From positions 1-42,166 of the IMG/VR virus record IMGVR_UViG_3300025590_000015: 42,166 nucleotides of DNA. One strand, written 5' to 3'. Under the pieces are notes generated by a model, which was not told the origin of the DNA, did no database searches, and saw only the letters and a program-made list of their open reading frames with translations. Origin of the DNA: a virus. This document shows, piece after piece, positions 31,755 to 38,278 of this stretch. Numbering within the stretch: the stretch's first letter is position 1; every line of letters starts with the position of its first letter. A program made the position numbers and the translations under genes.

Positions 31755-32202
31755 AGTAAAGAATAGGATGAATGATCACTCTTATATGGGTGAGATTAAT
31801 CGTGACGAATACAGAGTCAAAGTAACAGCCGAGGTTTTTACTCCGACTGATTTGGTGATAAGAATGATTCGTGAATGTGGTACGGATGAGTTTGTATCAG
31901 GCAAAACAGTTCTTGACCCTGCATGTGGAGATGGTCAGTTTCTAACAGCAGTCAAGTGGGTGAAAGTGTTGTTTCATAATATGAGTGAGGAAGATGCACT
32001 TAAAGATATCTATGGTGTGGATATTATGAGAGATAATGTTGACCTATGTAAGAAAAGATTGGGAGGAGGAAAAATATTAATGGGTAATACATTAGATCCT
32101 GCAAAGAGATTAGACGGTCAAAGTGATAGTGAACATGATATGATGAAGTTTCTATTTCTAGCACAGACAACGGTCTATAGTGCCGAAGCAATGGACACCT
32201 AA
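31732..32202 (+). CDS. adenine methyltransferase, AdoMet-binding half (motifs X-III)
   Basis: 156 residues from ATG 31732. EVFTPTDLVIRMI (residues 34-46) matches motif X of gamma-type N6 methylases. DPACGDGQFLTAV (62-74) is motif I, the AdoMet loop; IYGVDIMRDN (93-102) is motif II; ILMGNTLDP leads to where motif IV would normally begin, but the chain ends soon after. The catalytic NPPF half is on the gene just upstream. The two probably make one enzyme. As AdoMet half alone it could not methylate DNA. The chain end may be an old fusion point. Confidence 0.75.
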   Translation: MSDKLWDEVKNRMNDHSYMGEINRDEYRVKVTAEVFTPTDLVIRMIRECGTDEFVSGKTVLDPACGDGQFLTAVKWVKVLFHNMSEEDALKDIYGVDIMRDNVDLCKKRLGGGKILMGNTLDPAKRLDGQSDSEHDMMKFLFLAQTTVYSAEAMDT

Positions 32203-32219
32203 ACAAGTGGCACAGGGTG

Positions 32220-32261
32220 TCCTGAAACCCCACCAGGATGCCTTATAATACAGAGGTAATC
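32220..32261 (+). promoter_or_regulatory. hairpin plus early promoter with AGGTAATC leader
   Basis: TCCTG (32220-32224) pairs with CAGGA (32234-32238); TATAAT at 32244-32249 and AGGTAATC at 32254-32261 follow. CCTGAA sits 17 bases before the -10, as in the copy near 26.7 kb. Confidence 0.65.
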
Positions 32262-32279
32262 AAGGGAACACCACTCACC

Positions 32280-32549
32280 ATGCAAATCACCAACAATGTC
32301 ACCACGGTTGATTTCTTTCCTGAGGCATTCATTGCCGAGGCAGATGAAGAGAAAGGAATGATCACTGTGGTCAAACGTTTTCAGAAACGTGTTACTTTCA
32401 ATGCTAATGGTCTGAAGTCTTATTCAACTGTGACGGCACTGAATGCACGTAATGAGTGGGACACACGTATTGCGAATGGTGCGGTGGTAACTGATTTCAA
32501 TCTTGACAAAATGCCACGTTCAGAGTATACTCCTATGGCAGTAGGTTGA
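32280..32549 (+). CDS. hypothetical early protein
   Basis: 89 residues from ATG 32280, behind the early leader. Small beta-rich layout (MQITNNVTTVDFFPEAFIAE, GMITVVKRFQKRVTF). Ends in a TGATG overlap. Pattern is common in cyanophages; function unknown. Confidence 0.6.
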   Translation: MQITNNVTTVDFFPEAFIAEADEEKGMITVVKRFQKRVTFNANGLKSYSTVTALNARNEWDTRIANGAVVTDFNLDKMPRSEYTPMAVG

Positions 32550-32695
32550 TGAGTAAGGTTAATTTTATTCAATACATGCTGGCATTTATCATCACGATGT
32601 TCGCAATGTCATCTTATTTGATGTTCCTTGCAGAACGTGACACCAAAATGATGAACTATTATGACTCAACAATCGAATCAAGAGTTCGTGAATGA
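32549..32695 (+). CDS. small membrane protein
   Basis: 48 residues, one N-terminal transmembrane segment (YMLAFIITMFAMSSYLMFL), then an acidic short tail. Start overlaps the previous stop by one base. Confidence 0.55.
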   Translation: MSKVNFIQYMLAFIITMFAMSSYLMFLAERDTKMMNYYDSTIESRVRE

Positions 32696-32804
32696 CTTGT
32701 TTGACAAACTCTTTAAGCACACAGACACGGACATGATTGATTTGCACGATGATGATTCTTGTGATGACCATCTCCAATTTGAAAAACTCATTCTTGACTT
32801 CTAA
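32661..32804 (+). CDS. small acidic protein
   Basis: 47 residues from ATG 32661, overlapping the membrane-protein gene by 35 bases. Asp/His-rich middle (HTDTDMIDLHDDDSCDDH). Ends in a TAATG overlap. Unknown. Confidence 0.5.
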   Translation: MTQQSNQEFVNDLFDKLFKHTDTDMIDLHDDDSCDDHLQFEKLILDF

Positions 32805-33073
32805 TGACTGATCTAACTTTTTCTGGTGTATTTGTTACTTGTGAAGATTATGGATGCATTTATACTGTTTGCACTGAAGGTGAATTGTTTTATGCACCTA
32901 TTCATAATGATGGAAAGATAGATTTTGATGAATTTAATATGGTAGATTTTTGGGAATGTGATTTGGATGTGGAAGAATTGGAGGAGATACAATCAAAGTT
33001 AATTGATATGATGCAAATTGCCGGACTGTATTTCAAATCACAACCAATTGAATTATCAGGAGTTAATGAATGA
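32804..33073 (+). CDS. conserved small hypothetical protein
   Basis: 89 residues; two strands with Cys (FVTCEDYGCIYTVC) then an acidic helical part. Resembles one of the small cyanophage families that occur next to early genes. No function known. Confidence 0.6.
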   Translation: MTDLTFSGVFVTCEDYGCIYTVCTEGELFYAPIHNDGKIDFDEFNMVDFWECDLDVEELEEIQSKLIDMMQIAGLYFKSQPIELSGVNE

Positions 33074-33285
33074 AAAAGACTGAGATTAATATTGAACTGA
33101 ATGTGCATGAGTTAGATATTATACTCAAGGCACTTGAATTAGTAGAGAACGGAGATGAGATACAGATCAATCGATCATCAGGTAGTATTGACACCTTGTA
33201 TGATCGGTTGTATGATTATTATGCCACATTAGACACAACAAACGTCGAACTCAATTATGAATCTTATGTTGAACCCTCTTTCTAA
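33070..33285 (+). CDS. small hypothetical protein
   Basis: 71 residues starting at the previous stop. A beta-hairpin start (KTEINIELNVHELDIILKAL) followed by a helix and a Tyr-rich tail. Not recognised. Confidence 0.55.
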   Translation: MKKTEINIELNVHELDIILKALELVENGDEIQINRSSGSIDTLYDRLYDYYATLDTTNVELNYESYVEPSF

Positions 33286-33442
33286 AAGAACACCAGTGAC
33301 CCCACAAACAAATCCAGAGTTATGGTATTCATGGTATAATGTGGTCAAAGAAGATGCACCTGAGGTATTAGATCAGTTTATTGAAAACACTGCTGCAAAG
33401 ATGGAACTGACTGTTGATTACTTTACTGCGGAGTTCTTGTGA
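33257..33442 (+). CDS. small hypothetical protein
   Basis: 61 residues from ATG 33257 (also ATG 33266), overlapping the previous gene by 29 bases. WYSWYNVVKEDAPEVLDQFI is helical and aromatic. Ends with a TGTGA overlap with the next GTG start. Confidence 0.5.
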   Translation: MNLMLNPLSKRTPVTPQTNPELWYSWYNVVKEDAPEVLDQFIENTAAKMELTVDYFTAEFL

Positions 33443-33669
33443 AATACATGTATGTTGTTGATTACTGGGTGCCATTTCCACAGTCAGAGTATGGAGGGTT
33501 AATTACATTGATTGCAGAGAATGATGCAGAAGCCCTTGAATTGTTATCTGATGAGGAATCATTTAATGAGGACTATGGACATTTGATTATGGAAAAGATT
33601 ATTACCGCAAATAAACTCAGCTTGCTAGATGAATATGAATCTGGTATAATAGAAGCATTCTGCACTTAA
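33439..33669 (+). CDS. conserved small hypothetical protein
   Basis: 76 residues starting with GTG 33439, overlapping the previous stop. VDYWVPFPQSEYGGLITLIAEN then a helix with ALELLSDEESF: a small alpha/beta domain seen in other cyanophages. Function unknown. Confidence 0.6.
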   Translation: MKYMYVVDYWVPFPQSEYGGLITLIAENDAEALELLSDEESFNEDYGHLIMEKIITANKLSLLDEYESGIIEAFCT

Positions 33670-33674
33670 TCTCT

Positions 33675-33827
33675 ATGGAAGAATTATATAAACTACAGGA
33701 AGAAGGGACGATGGGATGGACTGATGTTACGGGAGCATTAACAAAGGAGGAATGTAAGAGACAATATGAAGAAAATTTAAATGATGGTACAAATCCAAAA
33801 CGATTAAAGATTGTAAGAGTCCAATGA
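33675..33827 (+). CDS. small conserved protein
   Basis: 50 residues. GWTDVTGALTKEECKRQYEE and the end NPKRLKIVRVQ are a pattern frequent among tiny cyanophage proteins. Start separated from the upstream gene by five bases; ATGA overlap downstream. Confidence 0.6.
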   Translation: MEELYKLQEEGTMGWTDVTGALTKEECKRQYEENLNDGTNPKRLKIVRVQ

Positions 33828-34102
33828 TTGATTTCCCACACCTACCACCCGAAGGTTTTTCTTATTCATTTGAATCATTTAGCGCAAGGTATGATGCAGT
33901 ATGGATAGTCAATCATGCAGACTTCTCTTATAGAGATACACCACCCAAATCAATATGGGGATTCTATTCATCAAAGAAGGGAAAGTATTATGCACCGATT
34001 AATTCAAAGAAGGTAGGTAAGGAAGTATTGATTCAGGATACAACTCCTTATAGTGCAATGAAAAAGAACCTAAATCCATTAGAAGCAATATTGTATTCAT
34101 GA
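33824..34102 (+). CDS. hypothetical protein
   Basis: 92 residues, ATGA-coupled. Aromatic- and Ser-rich beta pattern (FSYSFESFSARYDAVWIVNHADF) and a basic IWGFYSSKKGKYYAPINSKK strand pair. Perhaps a small binding protein; no family recognised. Confidence 0.55.
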   Translation: MIDFPHLPPEGFSYSFESFSARYDAVWIVNHADFSYRDTPPKSIWGFYSSKKGKYYAPINSKKVGKEVLIQDTTPYSAMKKNLNPLEAILYS

Positions 34103-34347
34103 GTTATGTTCCAAAGGTTAATGATTATGTAATATGGAATCATCATGGTATTATACATGAGGGATGGGTATACTTTGTTGATAGTGCCTATATTACGATT
34201 GAGACAGGAGTAAGACCTAAACCAAACTGTGAGTATACCAGAGAAGAGAAACATAAGTATATTCATACTCTGCTTTGTTGTTATCCTCATCAATGGAAAG
34301 ATCTAACTTATGTGAAGAGCCGGAAGAGCATTTATGAATCGTTATAA
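34099..34347 (+). CDS. small hypothetical protein
   Basis: 82 residues. SH3-like start (YVPKVNDYVIWNHHGIIHEG, WVYFVDSAYITIETG) with a basic tail. Overlaps the oxygenase gene that follows by 14 bases, which suggests coupling. Confidence 0.6.
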   Translation: MSYVPKVNDYVIWNHHGIIHEGWVYFVDSAYITIETGVRPKPNCEYTREEKHKYIHTLLCCYPHQWKDLTYVKSRKSIYESL

Positions 34348-34981
34348 GAAAGTATTATTTCCTATACATTTGTTTCAGACAAATATTCGTGAAAACGGAT
34401 TAATCTTAGATGATGTATTAGATAAAATCGAATATCTTTATAAGAAAAAAAATTTAAAAGTTCCTGATGGTTGGTTGACTGACAGTCTGTTTACTACATT
34501 TGATATAAATGAAATTAATTCATTTATTTTTCATGAGGATAGTATATTTTTCAAGTACTATCATGATTATGTAAAAAAGTTTTTTGATAAACCAGTTGAA
34601 TTTGAGTTTGATGATATTTGGTTAAATGTTTATTCAAAAGGTGAATTTCAGGAACAGCACACACATTCAAGTTTTGATGTTTTCTCAAGAAGATCACATT
34701 TCTCTTGTATTCATTATTTAAAATTTGACTCAGAAGTTCATGAACCAGTAATATTTGTTGATCCGATTGAGGAAAAAAGATATAATACAATAGAGATGGA
34801 TTCAAATTATTATGGTAATGGTAGATGGTCACCTTATGTTCGTGAGGGTGATTTATTAATGTTTCCACCATATTTGAGTCATTATGTGAGTAAGTCGGAT
34901 CCGACACCAAACAATCCAAGAATATCAATTTCATTTAATATTTGGATCAAACAATATGGAGATCGAAAACATGGAAATTAA
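34334..34981 (+). CDS. putative 2OG-Fe(II) oxygenase
   Basis: 215 residues. A double-stranded beta-helix pattern: QEQHTHSSFD (possible Fe ligands His109/His111), a central HYLKFDSEVHEPVIFVDP, then LLMFPPYLSHYVSKS (His183) and RISISFNIWI (Arg196 for 2-oxoglutarate). This fits the phage-type 2OG-Fe(II)_Oxy_5 group, common in cyanomyoviruses with unknown substrates. Immediately followed by a second oxygenase, with a third after the glycine-rich fibre gene. Confidence 0.65.
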   Translation: MNRYKKVLFPIHLFQTNIRENGLILDDVLDKIEYLYKKKNLKVPDGWLTDSLFTTFDINEINSFIFHEDSIFFKYYHDYVKKFFDKPVEFEFDDIWLNVYSKGEFQEQHTHSSFDVFSRRSHFSCIHYLKFDSEVHEPVIFVDPIEEKRYNTIEMDSNYYGNGRWSPYVREGDLLMFPPYLSHYVSKSDPTPNNPRISISFNIWIKQYGDRKHGN

Positions 34982-35453
34982 TTTTGATGATAATTTTTTA
35001 GAAAATAAAGAATTTAAGATTGTTCGGGATTATTGTTTAAATGCATCATATCATTATGGTGAGAGTGATAATGGTGATGATATTGTGACGGGAATGGTGC
35101 ATAACATACCAGAGACAGAATTTGTATATAAGTTATTTCGTAAGAAGTTAATGGATAAATGTTCATTTCTTTCTAATATGAAATTATATCGGATGTATAT
35201 TAATTGTTTTGCTCCAAATGAGAATCCATATTTTCATACTGATGGGGAGGGAGTTACATTTTTACATTATGCGAATGATAGATTTGATTTACAAGAAGGA
35301 GGGGAGACACAATTTTATGTGGATGAGAACATTTATGGTGTGATTCCAATACCAAATCGATTAGTCATGTTTGATGGTAGGATTTTACATCGTGCAACAT
35401 CATTTCGGAATGGTCATCGATTTACGGTTGCAATTAAGTATTCTCCACAATAA
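34956..35453 (+). CDS. prolyl-4-hydroxylase-like 2OG-Fe(II) oxygenase
   Basis: 165 residues, overlapping the upstream oxygenase by 26 bases (an ATG at 34971 is an alternative start). HTD at 94-96 and His145 (ILHRATSF) are the Fe triad, and Arg155 (HRFTVAIKY) the 2-oxoglutarate arm: the plain P4H arrangement, with GGETQFYVDE between. Known members hydroxylate Pro or Lys in proteins or act on small molecules. The next gene codes for a Gly-Asn-Pro-rich fibre protein. Confidence 0.75.
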   Translation: MEIENMEINFDDNFLENKEFKIVRDYCLNASYHYGESDNGDDIVTGMVHNIPETEFVYKLFRKKLMDKCSFLSNMKLYRMYINCFAPNENPYFHTDGEGVTFLHYANDRFDLQEGGETQFYVDENIYGVIPIPNRLVMFDGRILHRATSFRNGHRFTVAIKYSPQ

Positions 35454-35456
35454 ATA
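35449..35456 (+). promoter_or_regulatory. late promoter element AATAAATA
   Basis: AATAAATA overlaps the oxygenase stop codon, 19 bases before the fibre gene start. Confidence 0.6.
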
Positions 35457-35475
35457 TAAAAAAGTCATTATATTC

Positions 35476-36651
35476 ATGGCAACGAACGTCACAAAAACAT
35501 CACACTTTACATCTGGTGCGGGTAATCCGATTTCATTTTCGCAGATTAAGGCGCAATTTGGTGGAAATACTTCTGATATCAAGGCGAGTGCATATTTAAG
35601 AAATACTGGTGATGATGTTGATTGGGATGGACCTAATGCATCATCAATTAGTCCAAGGATACCGGATGCAACAGAAAATAGTAGTGTTACTTCAACAAAT
35701 AATGACTGGACGGTAGATTCATTAAGAGATACAATTACAGGATATAATGTCACTCAGAGTGGAAATAATGAAGAATTGGAATATGGTGATACTAATACAT
35801 CAACATGGAATGGAAATTTAAGTCGTAATGTTTTAAAGAAGTTTGATGTAACAGGAACGATTTTTGCAAATCAAACTGATAAAGATGCACTTACATTTGA
35901 TGGAAATTTATATAATTTAGAGATAGAGGTTGATCAAGCGGGTGCAATTTATGGAGAAGGTGGTGCTCTTGGAGGAAGTGGAGGAGATGCATTATATGTG
36001 AACAATACTTATACGAAATCAGATGTTGAGATTCGATCTTATGGTAGGATCTGGGCTGGTGGTGGAGCAGGTACATCGGGCAATCCCGGAAATCCTGGAG
36101 GATCTATTAATAATTGTAGTGCTACTCAGTATAGGTATGGTGTATCTAATCCTTATACGAGTGGAACTAATTTAGCATCTGCAATGCCTGGTCGGTCGTG
36201 TCGCATTGCACTGGGATCTGGAGCAAGGTGGATGAATGCGAATCAAACTGCTATCAGAAATCGTTGTCGTGGAAGTGGATCAAGAAGAGGAATGGGTGTA
36301 TATCCGGCAGGTAATTATCAGTGTTCGGCAAATTGGTCGATTAATTGTTACAAACCAATCAATTTTAGTATTGGTGGAGGTGCAGCTGGAGCTGCCGGTG
36401 GTGGAGGAGTTGGACAGGGATTTAGTAATTTCAATAGTCCAGGAAGTGGTAATCCTGGAGGAAGTGGATCCACGAATAGTTGTAGTGGAGGAAGTTCGAC
36501 AGGTAATAGTGGTAATCCCGGAAATTCTGGTGGTAAATGGGGACAGAGTGTGGTTGGAGGAGGAAGTGGAGGAAAATCAATTCAGAAAAGAAATGCCAGA
36601 GTCGAATATTATACTAACAATACTGTAAAGGGATCAATCACTAATATATAA
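35476..36651 (+). CDS. glycine-rich tail fibre/adhesin-like protein, collagen-like patches
   Basis: 391 residues from ATG 35476, behind a late element. Residues 10-60 have SGAGNPISFSQIKAQFGGN, a conserved start of cyanophage fibre proteins. Residues 160-391 are Gly-rich: GAIYGEGGALGGSGG, GNPGNPGG, GSGNPGGSGS, GNSGNPGNSGG, with several Cys and Arg (GSGSRRGMGV). Short Gly-x-Pro runs resemble collagen, while the general GG-block pattern is like phage S16/T4 gp38 polyglycine adhesins. Likely the receptor-binding tip. Flanking prolyl-hydroxylase-like genes raise the idea that its Pro or other residues are hydroxylated. Confidence 0.65.
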   Translation: MATNVTKTSHFTSGAGNPISFSQIKAQFGGNTSDIKASAYLRNTGDDVDWDGPNASSISPRIPDATENSSVTSTNNDWTVDSLRDTITGYNVTQSGNNEELEYGDTNTSTWNGNLSRNVLKKFDVTGTIFANQTDKDALTFDGNLYNLEIEVDQAGAIYGEGGALGGSGGDALYVNNTYTKSDVEIRSYGRIWAGGGAGTSGNPGNPGGSINNCSATQYRYGVSNPYTSGTNLASAMPGRSCRIALGSGARWMNANQTAIRNRCRGSGSRRGMGVYPAGNYQCSANWSINCYKPINFSIGGGAAGAAGGGGVGQGFSNFNSPGSGNPGGSGSTNSCSGGSSTGNSGNPGNSGGKWGQSVVGGGSGGKSIQKRNARVEYYTNNTVKGSITNI

Positions 36652-36663
36652 TAAAAAAACAAT

Positions 36664-36996
36664 ATGATGTTAAATGAATTGATATTTAAATTTATGGATG
36701 AGTTTTTTCTTCAAGAGATGCACGAATCATTTCATGCATCAAAGAATTGTCAGAAAGAACGGTGGAGTATATGTGAAGGATGTGAACACTTTGATGAACC
36801 GGAGGAAGGATGTAAGGAATGTGGATGTTATTTGCCACATAAGATAAAAGATCCATGGGGTGATTGTCCTTTAGATAAATGGATATCAAATGATGAGGAA
36901 TGGAAGAATAAACATTATAATCAGTTAAAAGATGTTATAATAGAGAAGTATCCAGAATATCAAGAACTTATTGAAAGACATGAAAGAATCAACTGA
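36664..36996 (+). CDS. Cys-rich zinc-binding-like protein
   Basis: 110 residues. CEGCEHFDEPEEGCKECGCYL with DCPLDKW makes a compact cysteine cluster (C-x2-C, C-x2-C-x-C and a later Cys), likely one or two Zn sites. The end of a paralog 0.9 kb downstream has the same layout (ICKKC, CRQCGCYL, CPIGKW). The pattern is common in cyanophages. The short protein may scaffold or deliver to the neighbouring oxygenase. Confidence 0.65.
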   Translation: MMLNELIFKFMDEFFLQEMHESFHASKNCQKERWSICEGCEHFDEPEEGCKECGCYLPHKIKDPWGDCPLDKWISNDEEWKNKHYNQLKDVIIEKYPEYQELIERHERIN

Positions 36997-37597
36997 ATTG
37001 AAGGGAAGGTATTCTGATTTCATTGGAGAATACTCATGTGTATATTCTACGGAGTATTGTAATGAGATTATAAGGGGTTTTGATTATTATCAGGATATTG
37101 ATGCAGTTTATTGTGAGGATGATCAATTTGAGAATAGTAATGCCGGTAGGTTTGATTGGGCATTAGATTTACATGATATGAGTCCGAGTATGAATGGTCC
37201 TGTATCACAACAAATGAATGAAGTATTGTTTGAATGTTTAGAAGAGTATACACAAGTCTTTGGTCATTTAAAAATAGTACCATTTTATTCATTGGCACAA
37301 AAGATACAGAAGACACCAGCAGGAGGAGGTTATCATGTCTGGCACGATGAGAATAGTAGTGTACAAGAAGCACGAAGATCTCTTGTATGGATGATCTATT
37401 TGAATGATGATTATGAAGGAGGAGAAACAGAGTACTTGTATTATAAGAAAAGAATACAACCAGAGAGAGGTAAGTTACTTATATGGCCTGCAGGTATGAC
37501 ACATTGCCATAGAGGAGGATTAGTATTAAAGGGGAATAAGTATGTTGCGACAGGATGGTTCTATCTGGGAGGAATGAATTATGGAAGAGAAGAATAG
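36980..37597 (+). CDS. 2OG-Fe(II) oxygenase, prolyl hydroxylase-like
   Basis: 205 residues from ATG 36980, overlapping the Cys-rich gene. GGGYHVWHDEN (His122, Glu124 as an H-x-E/D site), MIYLNDDYEGGETEYLY, then LLIWPAGMTHCHRGG (His175 or His177) and a basic KYVATGWFY strand. It is of the P4H type and matches the pattern of a host/phage oxygenase with ELKGRY-like N-terminus; Lys187 stands where Arg usually holds 2-oxoglutarate. It overlaps the second Cys-rich gene by 17 bases. Confidence 0.7.
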   Translation: MKESTELKGRYSDFIGEYSCVYSTEYCNEIIRGFDYYQDIDAVYCEDDQFENSNAGRFDWALDLHDMSPSMNGPVSQQMNEVLFECLEEYTQVFGHLKIVPFYSLAQKIQKTPAGGGYHVWHDENSSVQEARRSLVWMIYLNDDYEGGETEYLYYKKRIQPERGKLLIWPAGMTHCHRGGLVLKGNKYVATGWFYLGGMNYGREE

Positions 37598-37859
37598 AGA
37601 TGAAGACTTTCCTTCTGTTAATGAACAAGGAAAGAATTTAGCAAAGTTTACATTTGAAGTAGTCAAGAATGTAATTGATCTATCACCTAGTAATGAGAGT
37701 AAGTTACTTCTATCTAAAGAAGAACAGAAGGAAAGAATGGATATATGTAAGAAGTGTGATTATTATAGTGTAAGACAGAATAGATGTAGACAGTGTGGTT
37801 GTTATCTGGGTACTAAGGTGAAGTTCGGTGTGAGTCAGTGTCCAATAGGTAAATGGTGA
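37581..37859 (+). CDS. Cys-rich zinc-binding-like protein (paralog)
   Basis: 92 residues. The C-terminal 35 residues, MDICKKCDYYSVRQNRCRQC in pattern form (C-x2-C, C-x2-C-x-C, CP-x3-W), repeat the cysteine layout of the gene at 36664. The N-terminus is different and longer. It starts inside the oxygenase gene. Two such genes around one oxygenase suggest a shared function, for example metal handling or substrate presentation. Confidence 0.65.
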   Translation: MEEKNRDEDFPSVNEQGKNLAKFTFEVVKNVIDLSPSNESKLLLSKEEQKERMDICKKCDYYSVRQNRCRQCGCYLGTKVKFGVSQCPIGKW

Positions 37860-37923
37860 ATACTAATGAACTAATGGTAACAACGGATACATTATTGATT
37901 AAAAAATAGGTTTTAAATATGAT

Positions 37924-37931
37924 TATAAATA
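37924..37931 (+). promoter_or_regulatory. perfect TATAAATA late-type element
   Basis: TATAAATA, the T4 late-promoter -10 consensus, in a gene-free region. No gene starts within 300 bases on this strand, so a late transcript here would read through the putative origin. Confidence 0.5.
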
Positions 37932-37952
37932 TAAAACTGTTTTTTACATAGT

Positions 37953-38004
37953 TGTGGAAAAGTATTGTATTTCTGTGGATAAACCCTATTATTTGTGTGG
38001 AAAA
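37953..38004 (+). other. cluster of three DnaA-box-like 9-mers, candidate replication origin
   Basis: On the plus strand TGTGGAAAA (37953-37961), TGTGGATAA (37974-37982) and TGTGGAAAA (37996-38004) are the complements of TTTTCCACA, TTATCCACA and TTTTCCACA. TTATCCACA is the classical DnaA box, and TTTTCCACA is the cyanobacterial form. All point the same way and start 21 and 22 bases apart, about two turns of the helix. No coding gene is present from 37860 to 38278. AT-rich direct repeats and promoters follow directly. Confidence 0.55.
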
Positions 38005-38006
38005 CC

Positions 38007-38072
38007 TCTTATAAACCTCAGATCTTATGCCTTATAAAGTTCTTATAAACCTCAGATCTTATGCCTTATAAA
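38007..38072 (+). repeat. tandem pair of 32-bp perfect direct repeats
   Basis: The 32-bp unit occupies 38007-38038 and again 38041-38072 with two bases between. It begins TCTTATAAACCTCAG and ends CTTATAAA; it also contains the palindrome AGATCT. A partial third copy (TTATAAACCTTCTGAG) may follow. The position next to the DnaA boxes resembles the AT-rich unwinding or iteron part of an origin. Confidence 0.85.
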
Positions 38073-38180
38073 CCTTCTGAGACTTGTGACCTTTACCCGC
38101 AGGCTATCACACTCAGAGCATTTTGTCAACCACCCCCGCATAAAAATTCTGAGACCCACACATTTTTTATCGTCGAGACT

Positions 38181-38188
38181 TATAAATA
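38181..38188 (+). promoter_or_regulatory. perfect TATAAATA late-type element
   Basis: TATAAATA between the first and second dyad, about 30 bases before the sigma70-type promoter. It could give a late transcript of the small genes that follow. Confidence 0.5.
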
Positions 38189-38217
38189 ATGCTTATGGAT
38201 CTCGACTAGATATGCAC

Positions 38218-38246
38218 TTGACATCTAGACGAGATAACAGTATAAT
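38218..38246 (+). promoter_or_regulatory. perfect consensus sigma70-type promoter with operator in spacer
   Basis: TTGACA (38218-38223), 17 bases, TATAAT (38241-38246). The spacer holds TCTAGACGAGA, one of the dyads. Transcription should start near 38252, 27 bases before ATG 38279. Confidence 0.85.
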
Positions 38247-38278
38247 ATACAAGTAACATACAAATCTCGACGAGACCC

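Noticed and set aside
38007-38072. Two 32-bp repeats as a CRISPR remnant or attachment site
   Set aside because: Only 2 bases separate the copies, so there is no spacer, and no integrase gene is seen in the window.
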